Shown piece after piece: positions 18,903-27,197 of a DNA stretch of 64,000 nucleotides (positions are counted from its first letter, which is position 1; each line of letters opens with the position of its first letter). The notes beneath the pieces were generated by a model. It saw nothing but the letters and a program-made list of their open reading frames with translations. It searched no databases and was not told where the DNA came from. This DNA is from Chitinophagaceae bacterium (lineage in GTDB: Bacteria > Bacteroidota > Bacteroidia > Chitinophagales > Chitinophagaceae), in contig JAMLHL010000001.1 in the NCBI GenBank assembly GCA_023957125.1, forward strand, positions 62,001 to 126,000. The letters are read 5' to 3'. Both the position numbers and the translations under genes were made by a program.

Positions 18903-19751
18903 CTATTGAATATTCGGATTTCTGGCAAATCCCATTTTAGCCTCGATACTTAAAGTGGCATGAGGTACCGCCCGTAATCTCGCTTTGTCTATCAACTTAC
19001 CCGTAACCCTGCAAATTCCGTAAGTTTTGTTCTCTATCCTTACCAGGGCTTTTTCGAGGTGGTCAATGTATTGGATCTGGCGGCTTGCCATCTGGCTCAA
19101 TTGTTCCCTCTCCATACTGATACTACCGTCTTCCATGGTCATGTACCGGTTTTCACTTTCATCACCCCCCATATCATCTTTACGGGTAATAAGTCCCTGC
19201 AGGTAATTCAATTCCTTCTTCGCTGCTTCTAACTTCCTAAGAATCAATTCTTTAAACTCCTGCAATTCTGTATCACTGTACTTCATGGTAGGAGTGCCGG
19301 ACCGTGCTTCAGGCTGATCCAGTATGGATTGGGTAAATTCGGGCTCATACTTCCGGGCTTTACTTGTACTTAATTTCGGAAGGACAACCGGTTTTATTTC
19401 TTTCGGTTTTTCTGCCTTTTTAACAGGCTCCGGTTTCGGAGCCGCATGTTTGGACAAGGTTTCATGAGCCGTTTTTTTCACCGGCTTTTGAGCTGTATTA
19501 TGAGTGGATGTTTTAACCTGTTTTTTTGCAGCCTCTGCCGACTTCACGGGCGTTTTTGCAGGCGCTGCTTTCCGGACTTCTGCTTTTTTTGCCGCTTTTT
19601 TGGCAGCCGGCTTTTGTGCTATAGATTTGGCAGGCTTGGCCGGTTTGGCAGCCTTCTTAGGTGCAACTTTTGCCGCTTTTGAAGAGGCGGTTTTAGCAGG
19701 CTTTGATTTGGATACCGGAGCCTTTTTTGTTGTTTTTTTGTTGGTTGCCAT
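18903..19751 (-). CDS. TraR/DksA-like protein with a long histone-H1-like N-terminal tail
   Basis: A 282-residue protein. Residues 1 to about 135 are Lys/Ala/Pro-rich with KKAAK, KPAKPAK and APAKTP repeats, as in bacterial histone-H1-like proteins. Residues about 155-282 match the DksA/TraR coiled coil and globular end (YSDTELQEFKELI, KALVRIENKTYGICRVTGKLI, ARLRAVPHATLSIEAK). Only one Cys of the usual zinc-finger set is present (YGICRVTGK), which is common in the Bacteroidota branch. Likely role: RNA polymerase-binding regulator, with DNA binding by the tail as inference. The start is 4 nt after the ileS stop. Confidence 0.88.
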   Translation of the reverse strand: MATNKKTTKKAPVSKSKPAKTASSKAAKVAPKKAAKPAKPAKSIAQKPAAKKAAKKAEVRKAAPAKTPVKSAEAAKKQVKTSTHNTAQKPVKKTAHETLSKHAAPKPEPVKKAEKPKEIKPVVLPKLSTSKARKYEPEFTQSILDQPEARSGTPTMKYSDTELQEFKELILRKLEAAKKELNYLQGLITRKDDMGGDESENRYMTMEDGSISMEREQLSQMASRQIQYIDHLEKALVRIENKTYGICRVTGKLIDKARLRAVPHATLSIEAKMGFARNPNIQ

Positions 19752-19755
19752 GCAT

Positions 19756-22700
19756 TTATGCTTTTTTTGTCACTAAAATTTTTAAAGATACATCGTTTAC
19801 ATCAATATTAATGCCTTCCTTAATATCTGGTAACCATTCTATTTTGTCTGCCAAAATTTCCGCGCAAATATAAGTATTAAATTCAGTGATAGACGGTTTA
19901 AGAGCGGGATTTTCAGATAGTTTTACCAAAATCCGGTCGGTGAGTTCATAACCGTTATCCTTTCGGATCTTTTGTATCCGGTTTACAATTTCCCGGGCAA
20001 TCCCTTCCCTCTCCAACCCGGGTGTTACCGTAATATCGAGCGCCACCGTCAGGGGACCTTTATTAGCCACTATCCAACCCGGCACGTCCTCGCTTTGTAT
20101 CTCCACTTCCGATAATTGGATAGGCAGTTCCTCCCCGTCAATATGGAGGAAATACACGCCATCGGTTTCGATCTTTGCAATATCAGATTGCGTAAACGCG
20201 GCGATGGCTGCACTTACCGGCTTCATTCTGGCGCCCAGCTTTTTGCCCAAAGCCACATAATTGGGCTTTATTTTTTTGCTGATGAAACCGTCCGCCTCAG
20301 TGATGTATTCTATTTCTTTAATATTTACCTCGTTTTTGATCAAATCCTCCACCTTACCGATCTGTTCCCTCATTGTTTTGCCCAACACCGGGATAAGGGC
20401 TTTTTGCAGGGGCTGACGAACCCTGATATTCACTTTTTTACGCAGCGACAGGATCAGGGAGGAAATATCCTGCGCCATTTGCATTCTTTCTTCCAGTCCT
20501 TCATCTATAGCGGTTATTTCCGGCTGCGGATATGAAGTATGATGGATGGAAAGGGCGTTACTTCTTTGAGACACCCGGTTCAGGTTACTGAAAAGAGCGT
20601 CGCAAAAGAAAGGCGAGATCGGCGCCATCAGTTGCAATACCGTTTCCAGGCATTCATATAATGTCTGGTAAGCGCATATCTTATCGTGCTCATATTCTCC
20701 CTTCCAGAAACGACGGCGGCAAAGCCGCACATACCAGTTGCTCAGATGTTCATCTACAAAATCTTCTATAGCCCTGCCGGCATGGGTGGGCTCATAATCG
20801 TCCATATAAGTATTTACCTTCTTCTTCAGGCTGTTCAGGGAAGAGAGGATCCAACGGTCTATTTCCGGCCGTTGCCCGGGAGAAATATAATTTTCCCTGA
20901 AAGCAAACCCGTCCACATTAGCATATAAAACAAAAAACTGATACGTATTGTATAAGGTGCCAAAGAATTTGCGCTGTACTTCTTTGATGCCCTGCAGATC
21001 AAATTTCAGGCTGTCCCAGGGAGAGGCGTTGGTAATGAGGTACCACCGGGTGGCGTCGGCTCCAAATTGCTGTATGGTGGAAAACGGATCCACTACATTC
21101 CCCAGGCGCTTGCTCATTTTGTTACTGTTTTTATCGAGCACCAAACCGTTGGAAACACAGGTTCTGTAGGCAAGCCCGGGATATTTTTCATCGTTTACCT
21201 CAAAGCCTGCATTCCTGAGTTCTTCCTGCACAGATTCTTTCAACAGGCTGCCGAGCGCGTGCAGGGTATAAAACCAGCCCCTGGTTTGGTCCACGCCTTC
21301 GGCTATAAAATCGGCCGGGTAATGCTGTGCAAATACATCCTTGTTTTCAAAAGGAAAATGCCACTGGGCATAGGGCATGGCGCCACTGTCGAACCACACA
21401 TCCACCAGGTCGGGCACCCTTTTCATGGGTTTTCCAGAATCGCTTACCAGGATCACCTCGTCCACATAAGGCTTGTGCAGATCGAGGATCCCGTTGTGCA
21501 GATAATGCTCATTGATATTGCCGCCTAACTTCTCATTCGCTTTTTTAATTTCTCCGTTCAGTTCGCCGATAGAACCGATGCATTTCTCCTCCGTTCCGTC
21601 CTCTGTTCTCCAGACCGGGAGGGGTGTGCCCCAGTAACGGCTTCTGCTCAGGTTCCAGTCCACCATGTTTTCCAGCCAGTTGCCAAAACGTCCTTCGCCG
21701 GTGGACCGGGGCTTCCAGTTAATGATTTTGTTCAGCGCTATCATCCGGTCTTTCATGGCGGTGGTTTTGATAAACCAGGCATCCAGCGGATAATACAACA
21801 CCGGTTTATCGGTTCGCCAGCAATGAGGATAATTGTGCTCGTATTTTTCAATTTTAAAAGCCCGGTTTTCCTTCTTCAGCTTTACGCAGATATCCACATT
21901 CACATCTGTGTAATCCTTCTGGTCTTTGTAGTTTTTTACATATCGGCCGCTGAATTCGCCCATTCCGTCAATAAACTTCCCCTCTTTATCCACCATGGTG
22001 AGGATGCCTATATTATATTTCTGTCCCACCTTAAAGTCATCGGCGCCAAAGGCCGGGGCCGTATGTACAATGCCCGTGCCGTCTTCCGTGGTTACAAAAT
22101 CACCGGTGATCACGCGGAAAGGCCGGGCACCGGGAGTGATGGCTTCAATCACTTCCGGGGAGTTGGCTTCAAAGGGTAAAAGCTGTTCGTATTGCATATT
22201 CTCGAGCGTCTTTCCCTTAAACTCCGTCAATATTTTCCAGGGCAGGATTTTGGTTTCGGAAGAATAACGCTCAAAGTCGCCGTTTTCCCCTTCTGCTTTA
22301 AAATAGGTTTTAAGAAGTGCCTCGGCCAACACCAGGTTTACAGGAAGATGCGTATAAGGGTTGAAAGTTTTTACCAGCACATAATCAATATTTACCCCCA
22401 CCGTTAACCCTAAGTTCGACGGCAAGGTCCAGGGAGTGGTGGTCCAAGCGAGGAAATACACTTCATCGTTCCCCGCGGCATCGAATAAAAACCGGCTTTT
22501 TTCGTTCTTTACGGCTTTGAACATCACCACCGCGGAAGTATCCTTCACGGTTTTATAGGTGCCCGGCTGGTTTAGCTCGTGGGAGCTTAAACCGGACCCG
22601 GCGGCCGGGGAGTAGGGCTGAATGCTGATACTTTGATAGAGCAGCCCTTTTTTATACAATTCCTTCAGCGCCCACCATAACGACTCAATATAGCTGTTGT

Positions 22701-23160
22701 TAAAAGTTATATAAGGATCTTTGAGATCTACCCAGTATCCCATTTTCAGGGTGAGCTCATCCCATTTGTCTTTATATTTTAATACTTCCCTGCGACAGGT
22801 GGCATTGTATTCTTCTACCGATATTTTTTGGCCGATATCTTCTTTGGTGATCCCCAGCATTTTTTCCACACCCAATTCAACCGGTAGTCCGTGGGTATCC
22901 CACCCGGCTTTCCGTTTTACCTGGAAGCCCTTCATGGTTTTATAGCGGCAAACGAGGTCTTTAAGCGTCCGGGAAATAACATGGTGAATACCCGGCATGC
23001 CGTTGGCGCTGGGCGGTCCTTCATAAAACACAAAAGGGGGAGCATCCTTCCTGAGAAGGATACTTTTTTCAAAAGACTGGTTTTCAGTCCATTCCGATAA
23101 TACTTCCTGCTCAATAGCCGGCAGGTCCAAGCCAGTAAATTCCTTATATCGTGTTGCCAT
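19756..23160 (-). CDS. ileS: Isoleucyl-tRNA synthetase
   Basis: A 1134-residue class I synthetase when started at MATRYKEFTGLDL (23160). The frame is open to 23313, but that extension is not family-like. The HIGH-type motif is PPSANGMPGIHHVISRTLKD, the editing domain is marked by WTTTPWTLPSN and GTGIVHTAPAFG, and the class I KMSKR is in KNSNKMSKRLGNVVDPF. A C-terminal anticodon-binding region follows. It charges tRNA-Ile and edits Val. It is followed at 4 nt by the DksA-like gene, a typical Bacteroidota pair. A cluster of hairpins lies 85-190 nt upstream. Confidence 0.97.
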   Translation of the reverse strand: MATRYKEFTGLDLPAIEQEVLSEWTENQSFEKSILLRKDAPPFVFYEGPPSANGMPGIHHVISRTLKDLVCRYKTMKGFQVKRKAGWDTHGLPVELGVEKMLGITKEDIGQKISVEEYNATCRREVLKYKDKWDELTLKMGYWVDLKDPYITFNNSYIESLWWALKELYKKGLLYQSISIQPYSPAAGSGLSSHELNQPGTYKTVKDTSAVVMFKAVKNEKSRFLFDAAGNDEVYFLAWTTTPWTLPSNLGLTVGVNIDYVLVKTFNPYTHLPVNLVLAEALLKTYFKAEGENGDFERYSSETKILPWKILTEFKGKTLENMQYEQLLPFEANSPEVIEAITPGARPFRVITGDFVTTEDGTGIVHTAPAFGADDFKVGQKYNIGILTMVDKEGKFIDGMGEFSGRYVKNYKDQKDYTDVNVDICVKLKKENRAFKIEKYEHNYPHCWRTDKPVLYYPLDAWFIKTTAMKDRMIALNKIINWKPRSTGEGRFGNWLENMVDWNLSRSRYWGTPLPVWRTEDGTEEKCIGSIGELNGEIKKANEKLGGNINEHYLHNGILDLHKPYVDEVILVSDSGKPMKRVPDLVDVWFDSGAMPYAQWHFPFENKDVFAQHYPADFIAEGVDQTRGWFYTLHALGSLLKESVQEELRNAGFEVNDEKYPGLAYRTCVSNGLVLDKNSNKMSKRLGNVVDPFSTIQQFGADATRWYLITNASPWDSLKFDLQGIKEVQRKFFGTLYNTYQFFVLYANVDGFAFRENYISPGQRPEIDRWILSSLNSLKKKVNTYMDDYEPTHAGRAIEDFVDEHLSNWYVRLCRRRFWKGEYEHDKICAYQTLYECLETVLQLMAPISPFFCDALFSNLNRVSQRSNALSIHHTSYPQPEITAIDEGLEERMQMAQDISSLILSLRKKVNIRVRQPLQKALIPVLGKTMREQIGKVEDLIKNEVNIKEIEYITEADGFISKKIKPNYVALGKKLGARMKPVSAAIAAFTQSDIAKIETDGVYFLHIDGEELPIQLSEVEIQSEDVPGWIVANKGPLTVALDITVTPGLEREGIAREIVNRIQKIRKDNGYELTDRILVKLSENPALKPSITEFNTYICAEILADKIEWLPDIKEGINIDVNDVSLKILVTKKA

Positions 23161-23244
23161 ATCTTCCCGGAAAATGTGCGCAAAGTTACGGAAATATAGG
23201 GGATTAGAGGGAGAACCAAATCGAAAACAAACCACAAAGTGCAG

Positions 23245-23330
23245 GGCAATACAACAATCGCCGGGAGGCGATAACAAGCCTATGCGAAGCGAAGACACTT
23301 CGCATAGCTTCATCTCTCCCGCATATTGCC
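23245..23330. repeat. Structured intergenic element: outer stem with two hairpins
   Basis: GGCAATA (23245-23251) pairs with TATTGCC (23324-23330). Inside are ATCGCC-GGGA-GGCGAT (23257-23272) and CTATGCGAAG (23280-23289) with CTTCGCATAG (23298-23307). Just after it come AGCC-TGTT-GGCT (23332-23343) and a short GCC/GGC pair. No T-tract follows on either strand. It lies between a lipoprotein stop and the ileS start on the minus strand, so it would be in the leader or intergenic RNA of ileS. The layout resembles the element at 60647-60736. Confidence 0.6.
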
Positions 23331-23352
23331 AAGCCTGTTGGCTGCCGGGCGG

Positions 23353-23841
23353 CTATCGCAACTTTCCCTGATTCCGCAGAGTTGCTATTAATTTAGGATT
23401 GTTCCTTTGGTCGTTGATATCTAAATCCACACCGGCGTAACCAAGTTTCATACTAATTTTATTACCTGCTCCAACATAATCTATTGTGATTGAACCGGTA
23501 CAAGAGGAGCTTGAATAGGAAGGTTTTAAAATTGCATAATACACAACTTGTTTATCAACAGTTACCGCAAATGCTGTTCCGTCTGCCAATGTTTTTATTT
23601 TTTGCATGGAATTGTCATTTAACGAATATTGATAGTTGGCTTTATCGTATTCTAATATGTCCTGATTTTTAACAATTGCCGTGTCTTGCAAAGTGACAGC
23701 ATCAGGATCTATTTGACATTTGCCTGTTATAAATTGGTAATTCTCAAGCAAATAAATTTCAACGGTCTGACCCGGTATATTATCTTTTTTACAGGAAAAA
23801 CAGACTATAGTCAGTGTCAAAATAAATATCAATGGTTTCAT
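23353..23841 (-). CDS. Small hypothetical lipoprotein
   Basis: A 162-residue protein when started at MKPLIFILTLTIVCFSC, with lipobox Cys17 followed by KKDN. The upstream extension of the frame to 24045 has no export signal and is rejected. The mature part has Ser-rich and beta-type segments, no recognised domain, and two Cys residues that could pair (GKCQ and SSSCTG). The 218-nt gap between it and the response regulator gene holds nothing I can name. Confidence 0.65.
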   Translation of the reverse strand: MKPLIFILTLTIVCFSCKKDNIPGQTVEIYLLENYQFITGKCQIDPDAVTLQDTAIVKNQDILEYDKANYQYSLNDNSMQKIKTLADGTAFAVTVDKQVVYYAILKPSYSSSSCTGSITIDYVGAGNKISMKLGYAGVDLDINDQRNNPKLIATLRNQGKLR

Positions 23842-24059
23842 AATTGCGTGTTTTTTTAAAAGACACCTCAGAAGTTTAAAACGTTGCGCCACCGGGAGCA
23901 ACATGCCGGCTGTATTTGGTAGCCCCGGAAGTAACGAACTGATTGACATTAAAAATCGTTTCTTCCGTTGTATATGGAGAACGCATCGGCAGGAACCCCG
24001 TATTTTCATTGAACGACCGGTTTCGCTTACGATCTCCAATAACAATACCTCCCCGCTGA

Positions 24060-24692
24060 TCAGATCAACTTATTATCCAACGCATAGCGGGTAAGATCGG
24101 CATTGGATTTCATATCCATTTTTTCAAGTATCCTTGACCGGTAGGTGCTGACAGTGGTAACACTTAAAGACAGTTGTTCCGCAATTTCCGATACCGCCTT
24201 CCCGGACGACAGGAGTTTAAATACGTCGAATTCCCTGTCGGAAAGTTTCTCGTGCGGCGTTAATTGGCGGTTGCCTGAACCGAGGGCATCCGCCAGTTTT
24301 TCTGCAATGGATGGCGTGATGAATTTTTTTCCTAACAATACCGTATGGATCGCCCTGATAATGTTTTCATGTACACTGTCTTTTCCCAGATAACCCGAAG
24401 CGCCGGATTTCAATACCCGCAACGCATACTGGTCTTCGGGATACATACTGATAATCAAAACGGGAAGCGAGGGATAGGCCTGCTTGATTTGATGCAGGGC
24501 ATCAAGCCCGCTGCGACCGGGCATGTTTAAATCACATATCACAATATCCCAGGACGACTCTGTTAGCTTGCGCATCAATTCTTCCGTGTCGCTAACGCCT
24601 TCCAAATGAGCGGAGGGATATTCTTCTAATATAAGTTGTTTCAGTCCTTTTCGCACAACCGCATGATCATCGGCAATGAGAATCCTCATCAT
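24060..24692 (-). CDS. NarL/FixJ-family response regulator (orphan)
   Basis: A 210-residue regulator. The receiver domain (1 to about 120) has the acidic pocket D8/D9, phosphoacceptor Asp54 in VICDLNMPG, a switch residue in VLIISMY, and Lys in GYLGKDS. The C-terminal LuxR-type HTH (about 145-210) reads LSDREFDVFKLLSSGKAVSEIAEQLSLSVTTVSTYRSRIL. No kinase gene adjoins it. It is clearly paralogous to the regulator at 48169, sharing ILIADD, YPEDQ-AL and GASGYL. It is divergent from the DUF4136 gene. Confidence 0.93.
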   Translation of the reverse strand: MMRILIADDHAVVRKGLKQLILEEYPSAHLEGVSDTEELMRKLTESSWDIVICDLNMPGRSGLDALHQIKQAYPSLPVLIISMYPEDQYALRVLKSGASGYLGKDSVHENIIRAIHTVLLGKKFITPSIAEKLADALGSGNRQLTPHEKLSDREFDVFKLLSSGKAVSEIAEQLSLSVTTVSTYRSRILEKMDMKSNADLTRYALDNKLI

Positions 24693-24824
24693 AAAAACCT
24701 GGTTTTCTATTTAGCAAATCGGATTTTAGTGTTATCAGAACCTGATGGCTTCTCTTTACCGTTCCGATAAACGCAAGAAAATTACGCAAAAACTCAATAC
24801 TTTTCACCAAATATGAAAAAAAGA

Positions 24825-24845
24825 TTGAGAACGTTCAACTCTCAA
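24825..24845. promoter_or_regulatory. Inverted repeat in the divergent regulator/DUF4136 promoter region
   Basis: TTGAGA (24825-24830) and TCTCAA (24840-24845) are perfect arms around 9 nt, roughly midway between the divergent response regulator and DUF4136 genes. This could be a binding site for a dimeric regulator such as the neighbouring NarL-type protein. The arms are short, so confidence is low. Confidence 0.3.
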
Positions 24846-24944
24846 ACCAACATTTTATTCCTGTTACAGCATTGTTAATAGTGATATCCTCACGTTAAAC
24901 ATTCATTCATCCAAGGCGTCTATAGTTCCAAAACATCAACCATT

Positions 24945-25598
24945 ATGAAAAAAATAAATCGTTTACACTGGTCGCTACCGGCGGTTTTGAGCTGCCTCAT
25001 AATATTGGCCGGCTGTTCCAAAGATCCACTCAAAAATATGTCGGATGAAGAAAGCCGGATTTACATCACCAATTACGATAGCGCTGCGGATTTTGGTTCT
25101 TTCCACACTTACAGTATTTCGGATTCTGTTGCAGTGATCAGAAATGGGAACCTGGAAAAACACACGCTAACGGAAACGGATGCTGCCTTTATACAGGCTG
25201 TGAACGACAATATGCAGCAAAGAGGTTTTCAACGGGTAGAAAAAGACCAGAACCCCGATCTGGGAATCAATATAAGTTCGGTGTTCAACAACCAAACCGG
25301 GATTATCAGCTACCCTTCTTATTGGGGCTATTACAATAGTTTTTACGATCCTTATTACTGGGGTTATGGCGGTTATGATTATTACTTCCCCTTTGTTTCC
25401 TATGGGGTTTATCAGATCCGCGAAGGCGCTTTGTCTATTGATATGGTAAACCTCAGGGATGTGGGAAAAGATAATAAAATAGAAGGGGTATGGAACGGGT
25501 TGATCCGGGGTGAAGGGATATTTGATGCTTCTACGGCTGCTTCCCAGGTAACCGCATTGTTTGACCAATCGCCTTATCTGAAAAGGAGCAACCAGTAA
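24945..25598 (+). CDS. DUF4136 lipoprotein
   Basis: A 217-residue lipoprotein with lipobox ILAGC (Cys24). The DUF4136 fold is recognisable in TYSISDSVAV, AFIQAVNDNMQQRGFQRV, PDLGINISSVF and the Tyr/Gly-rich WGYYNSFYDPYYWGYGGYD. The C-terminal part ends with a typical VWNGLIRGEG segment. The family is periplasmic or outer-membrane associated with unknown function. It is followed 43 nt later by a barrel gene, so the two form a likely envelope operon closed by the terminator at 26301. Confidence 0.85.
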   Translation: MKKINRLHWSLPAVLSCLIILAGCSKDPLKNMSDEESRIYITNYDSAADFGSFHTYSISDSVAVIRNGNLEKHTLTETDAAFIQAVNDNMQQRGFQRVEKDQNPDLGINISSVFNNQTGIISYPSYWGYYNSFYDPYYWGYGGYDYYFPFVSYGVYQIREGALSIDMVNLRDVGKDNKIEGVWNGLIRGEGIFDASTAASQVTALFDQSPYLKRSNQ

Positions 25599-25641
25599 AA
25601 GCAGGTAACACATTCCCGTAAAAAATTAAAATCATTTAGCC

Positions 25642-26262
25642 ATGAAATCTCTTAAGATCGTTTTCTTCAGTTTCGTATTAATAACCCTTGGGCTTCCTGT
25701 TTTTGCACAGCAACAGCAACTCAAATTGAACCTGAACTATTCCGTTGGAATACCCACAGGAAGCTTTAAATCAGATATGGTAAGCAATACCTCATTCCGG
25801 GGATGGAATGCCAACCTGCTTTACGGCATCACTGATAAGGTGTCACTGGGATTAGAGGCGGGTTTCAATGACTATCACCAAAAGTATGCAAGGCAGTTGT
25901 ATGACACCAAAAGCGGTACCGTTTCCGGCGTTCTCAGTAACTCCGTACAAACCGTACCGGTGATGTTGAAAGGACGATTCAATCTCGCTCCGGCTGCAGC
26001 GATACAACCTTACCTGGGCGCGGGCGTAGGTGGAAATTTTGTAACTTATAATCAATACCTGGGTGAATTTTCAAGCGGTAGCAAGTCGGGGCTTTACTTC
26101 GCAGCTTCTCCCGAAATAGGCTTCTCGGTACCTTTTAGCAAAGGCGGGACTTCGGGAATAACGGTTGGAGGCAAATATAATTTTATGCCGTTTAATTACA
26201 GCGGTAACAAAAGCCTGGATAACTGGGGCTTATTCGCGGGGATCAATCTTCCGCTTAAATAG
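25642..26262 (+). CDS. Outer-membrane beta-barrel protein (OmpA/PorT-like fold)
   Basis: A 206-residue protein with a signal peptide ending PVFAQ and eight-strand barrel features: alternating strands such as LNLNYSVGIPTGSF, ISLGLEAGF-like and AGVGGNFVTYNQYLG, with a closing strand GLFAGINLPLK. Function is unknown. It is the second gene of the pair with the DUF4136 lipoprotein and ends before a clear terminator. Confidence 0.8.
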   Translation: MKSLKIVFFSFVLITLGLPVFAQQQQLKLNLNYSVGIPTGSFKSDMVSNTSFRGWNANLLYGITDKVSLGLEAGFNDYHQKYARQLYDTKSGTVSGVLSNSVQTVPVMLKGRFNLAPAAAIQPYLGAGVGGNFVTYNQYLGEFSSGSKSGLYFAASPEIGFSVPFSKGGTSGITVGGKYNFMPFNYSGNKSLDNWGLFAGINLPLK

Positions 26263-26300
26263 AAACCATAATTATTTTGGTGATGTGTGTCAGGAACAAG

Positions 26301-26330
26301 TCCTCCGGTTAATAACCGGGGGATTTTTTT
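26301..26330 (+). terminator. Rho-independent terminator after the barrel gene
   Basis: TCCTCCGGTT (26301-26310) pairs with AACCGGGGGA (26314-26323) with one G-T pair, and is followed by seven T. It lies 38 nt past the stop of the barrel gene. Confidence 0.85.
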
Positions 26331-26402
26331 ATTTACAGTCATAAAAGCAAGGTGGGCATGAAAAGATGTTCCTGAATAAACACGGCTTCTTATTCATTAA
26401 GG

Positions 26403-26960
26403 TTAATTCAACCGGGGGTCTATCGGGTAGTTGACCATTACACTATAGTCATCGCCCAGCAACCGCAGTGATTCCTTCCAGATGTCATCCGACCTGTATT
26501 TAAAGATGATATCCCGTTTTGCCATCGCGGTGATCCAACTGTTGGTCTTCATCTCATCATTGAGCTGGTTACTTCCCCAGCCGGAATAGCCGATATAGAA
26601 ACGGATATCGCGCGGCTTCAGCTTATTTTTCAAGAGCAGGTCTTTAATGATCTCAAAATCCCCACCCCAATAAATACCATCGGTAATTTTGCTGCTGCCG
26701 GGTATCTGGTCAGGACAAACATGCAGAAAGTGAAGGGTGTCCGGCTGCACCGGTCCTCCGAAAAAAACCGGTATTTTATTACCGACCCCTTCCAGTTCAG
26801 GTACAATTTCTTCCAGGGTATGACGGACATGCCTGTTGAGCACAAAACCAAAACTGCCTTCATCGCGGTGATCACACAACAAAACCACCGTACGCATGAA
26901 ATTGGGATCCTTGAGAAAAGGATCCGCGATCAATAAAGTTCCTGTAGAAAGGTCTGCCAT
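26403..26960 (-). CDS. YqgE/AlgH family protein
   Basis: A 185-residue protein when started at MADLSTGTLLIADPFLKDP (26960), which matches family N-termini. Family signatures are FGFVLNRHV, FFGGPVQ, GDFEIIKDLL and FYIGYSGWGSNQLNDE. The family (YqgE, UPF0301) is widespread, and its biochemical role is not established despite the AlgH link to alginate regulation. It is divergent from the sensor kinase gene and stands alone. Confidence 0.93.
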   Translation of the reverse strand: MADLSTGTLLIADPFLKDPNFMRTVVLLCDHRDEGSFGFVLNRHVRHTLEEIVPELEGVGNKIPVFFGGPVQPDTLHFLHVCPDQIPGSSKITDGIYWGGDFEIIKDLLLKNKLKPRDIRFYIGYSGWGSNQLNDEMKTNSWITAMAKRDIIFKYRSDDIWKESLRLLGDDYSVMVNYPIDPRLN

Positions 26961-27197
26961 CAGGACTAAGTTAGCATAGAAAAGGCTTACTTTCAAAAAA
27001 TCCGGAAAAATAAAGACTGAAGCAGGCGCTTTTTAATCAGTACAAGTTTTAACAGAGAAGACGCCTTCATAATCCGTTTATTTTGTATCATTGTTGCTCA
27101 TTTTTGGTTTCAAATGCCCCTATCAATATGTTAAAATACCGGAAACAGAAACACACCCGGTGAACAAAGCTTTTTATCTGAATAATTTTACAGGCCG

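Noticed and set aside
23161..23313. N-terminal extension of isoleucyl-tRNA synthetase upstream of 23160
   Set aside because: The extra 51 residues run through the hairpin-bearing intergenic DNA, look random and are absent from the family. MATRYKEFTGLDL is the usual start.
23842..24059. Short minus-strand frame ending MRSPYTTEETIFNVNQF...GGATF upstream of the 162-residue lipoprotein
   Set aside because: About 36 codons after an ATG with no recognisable family and no export signal. It might be a gene fragment but the evidence is too thin to list.
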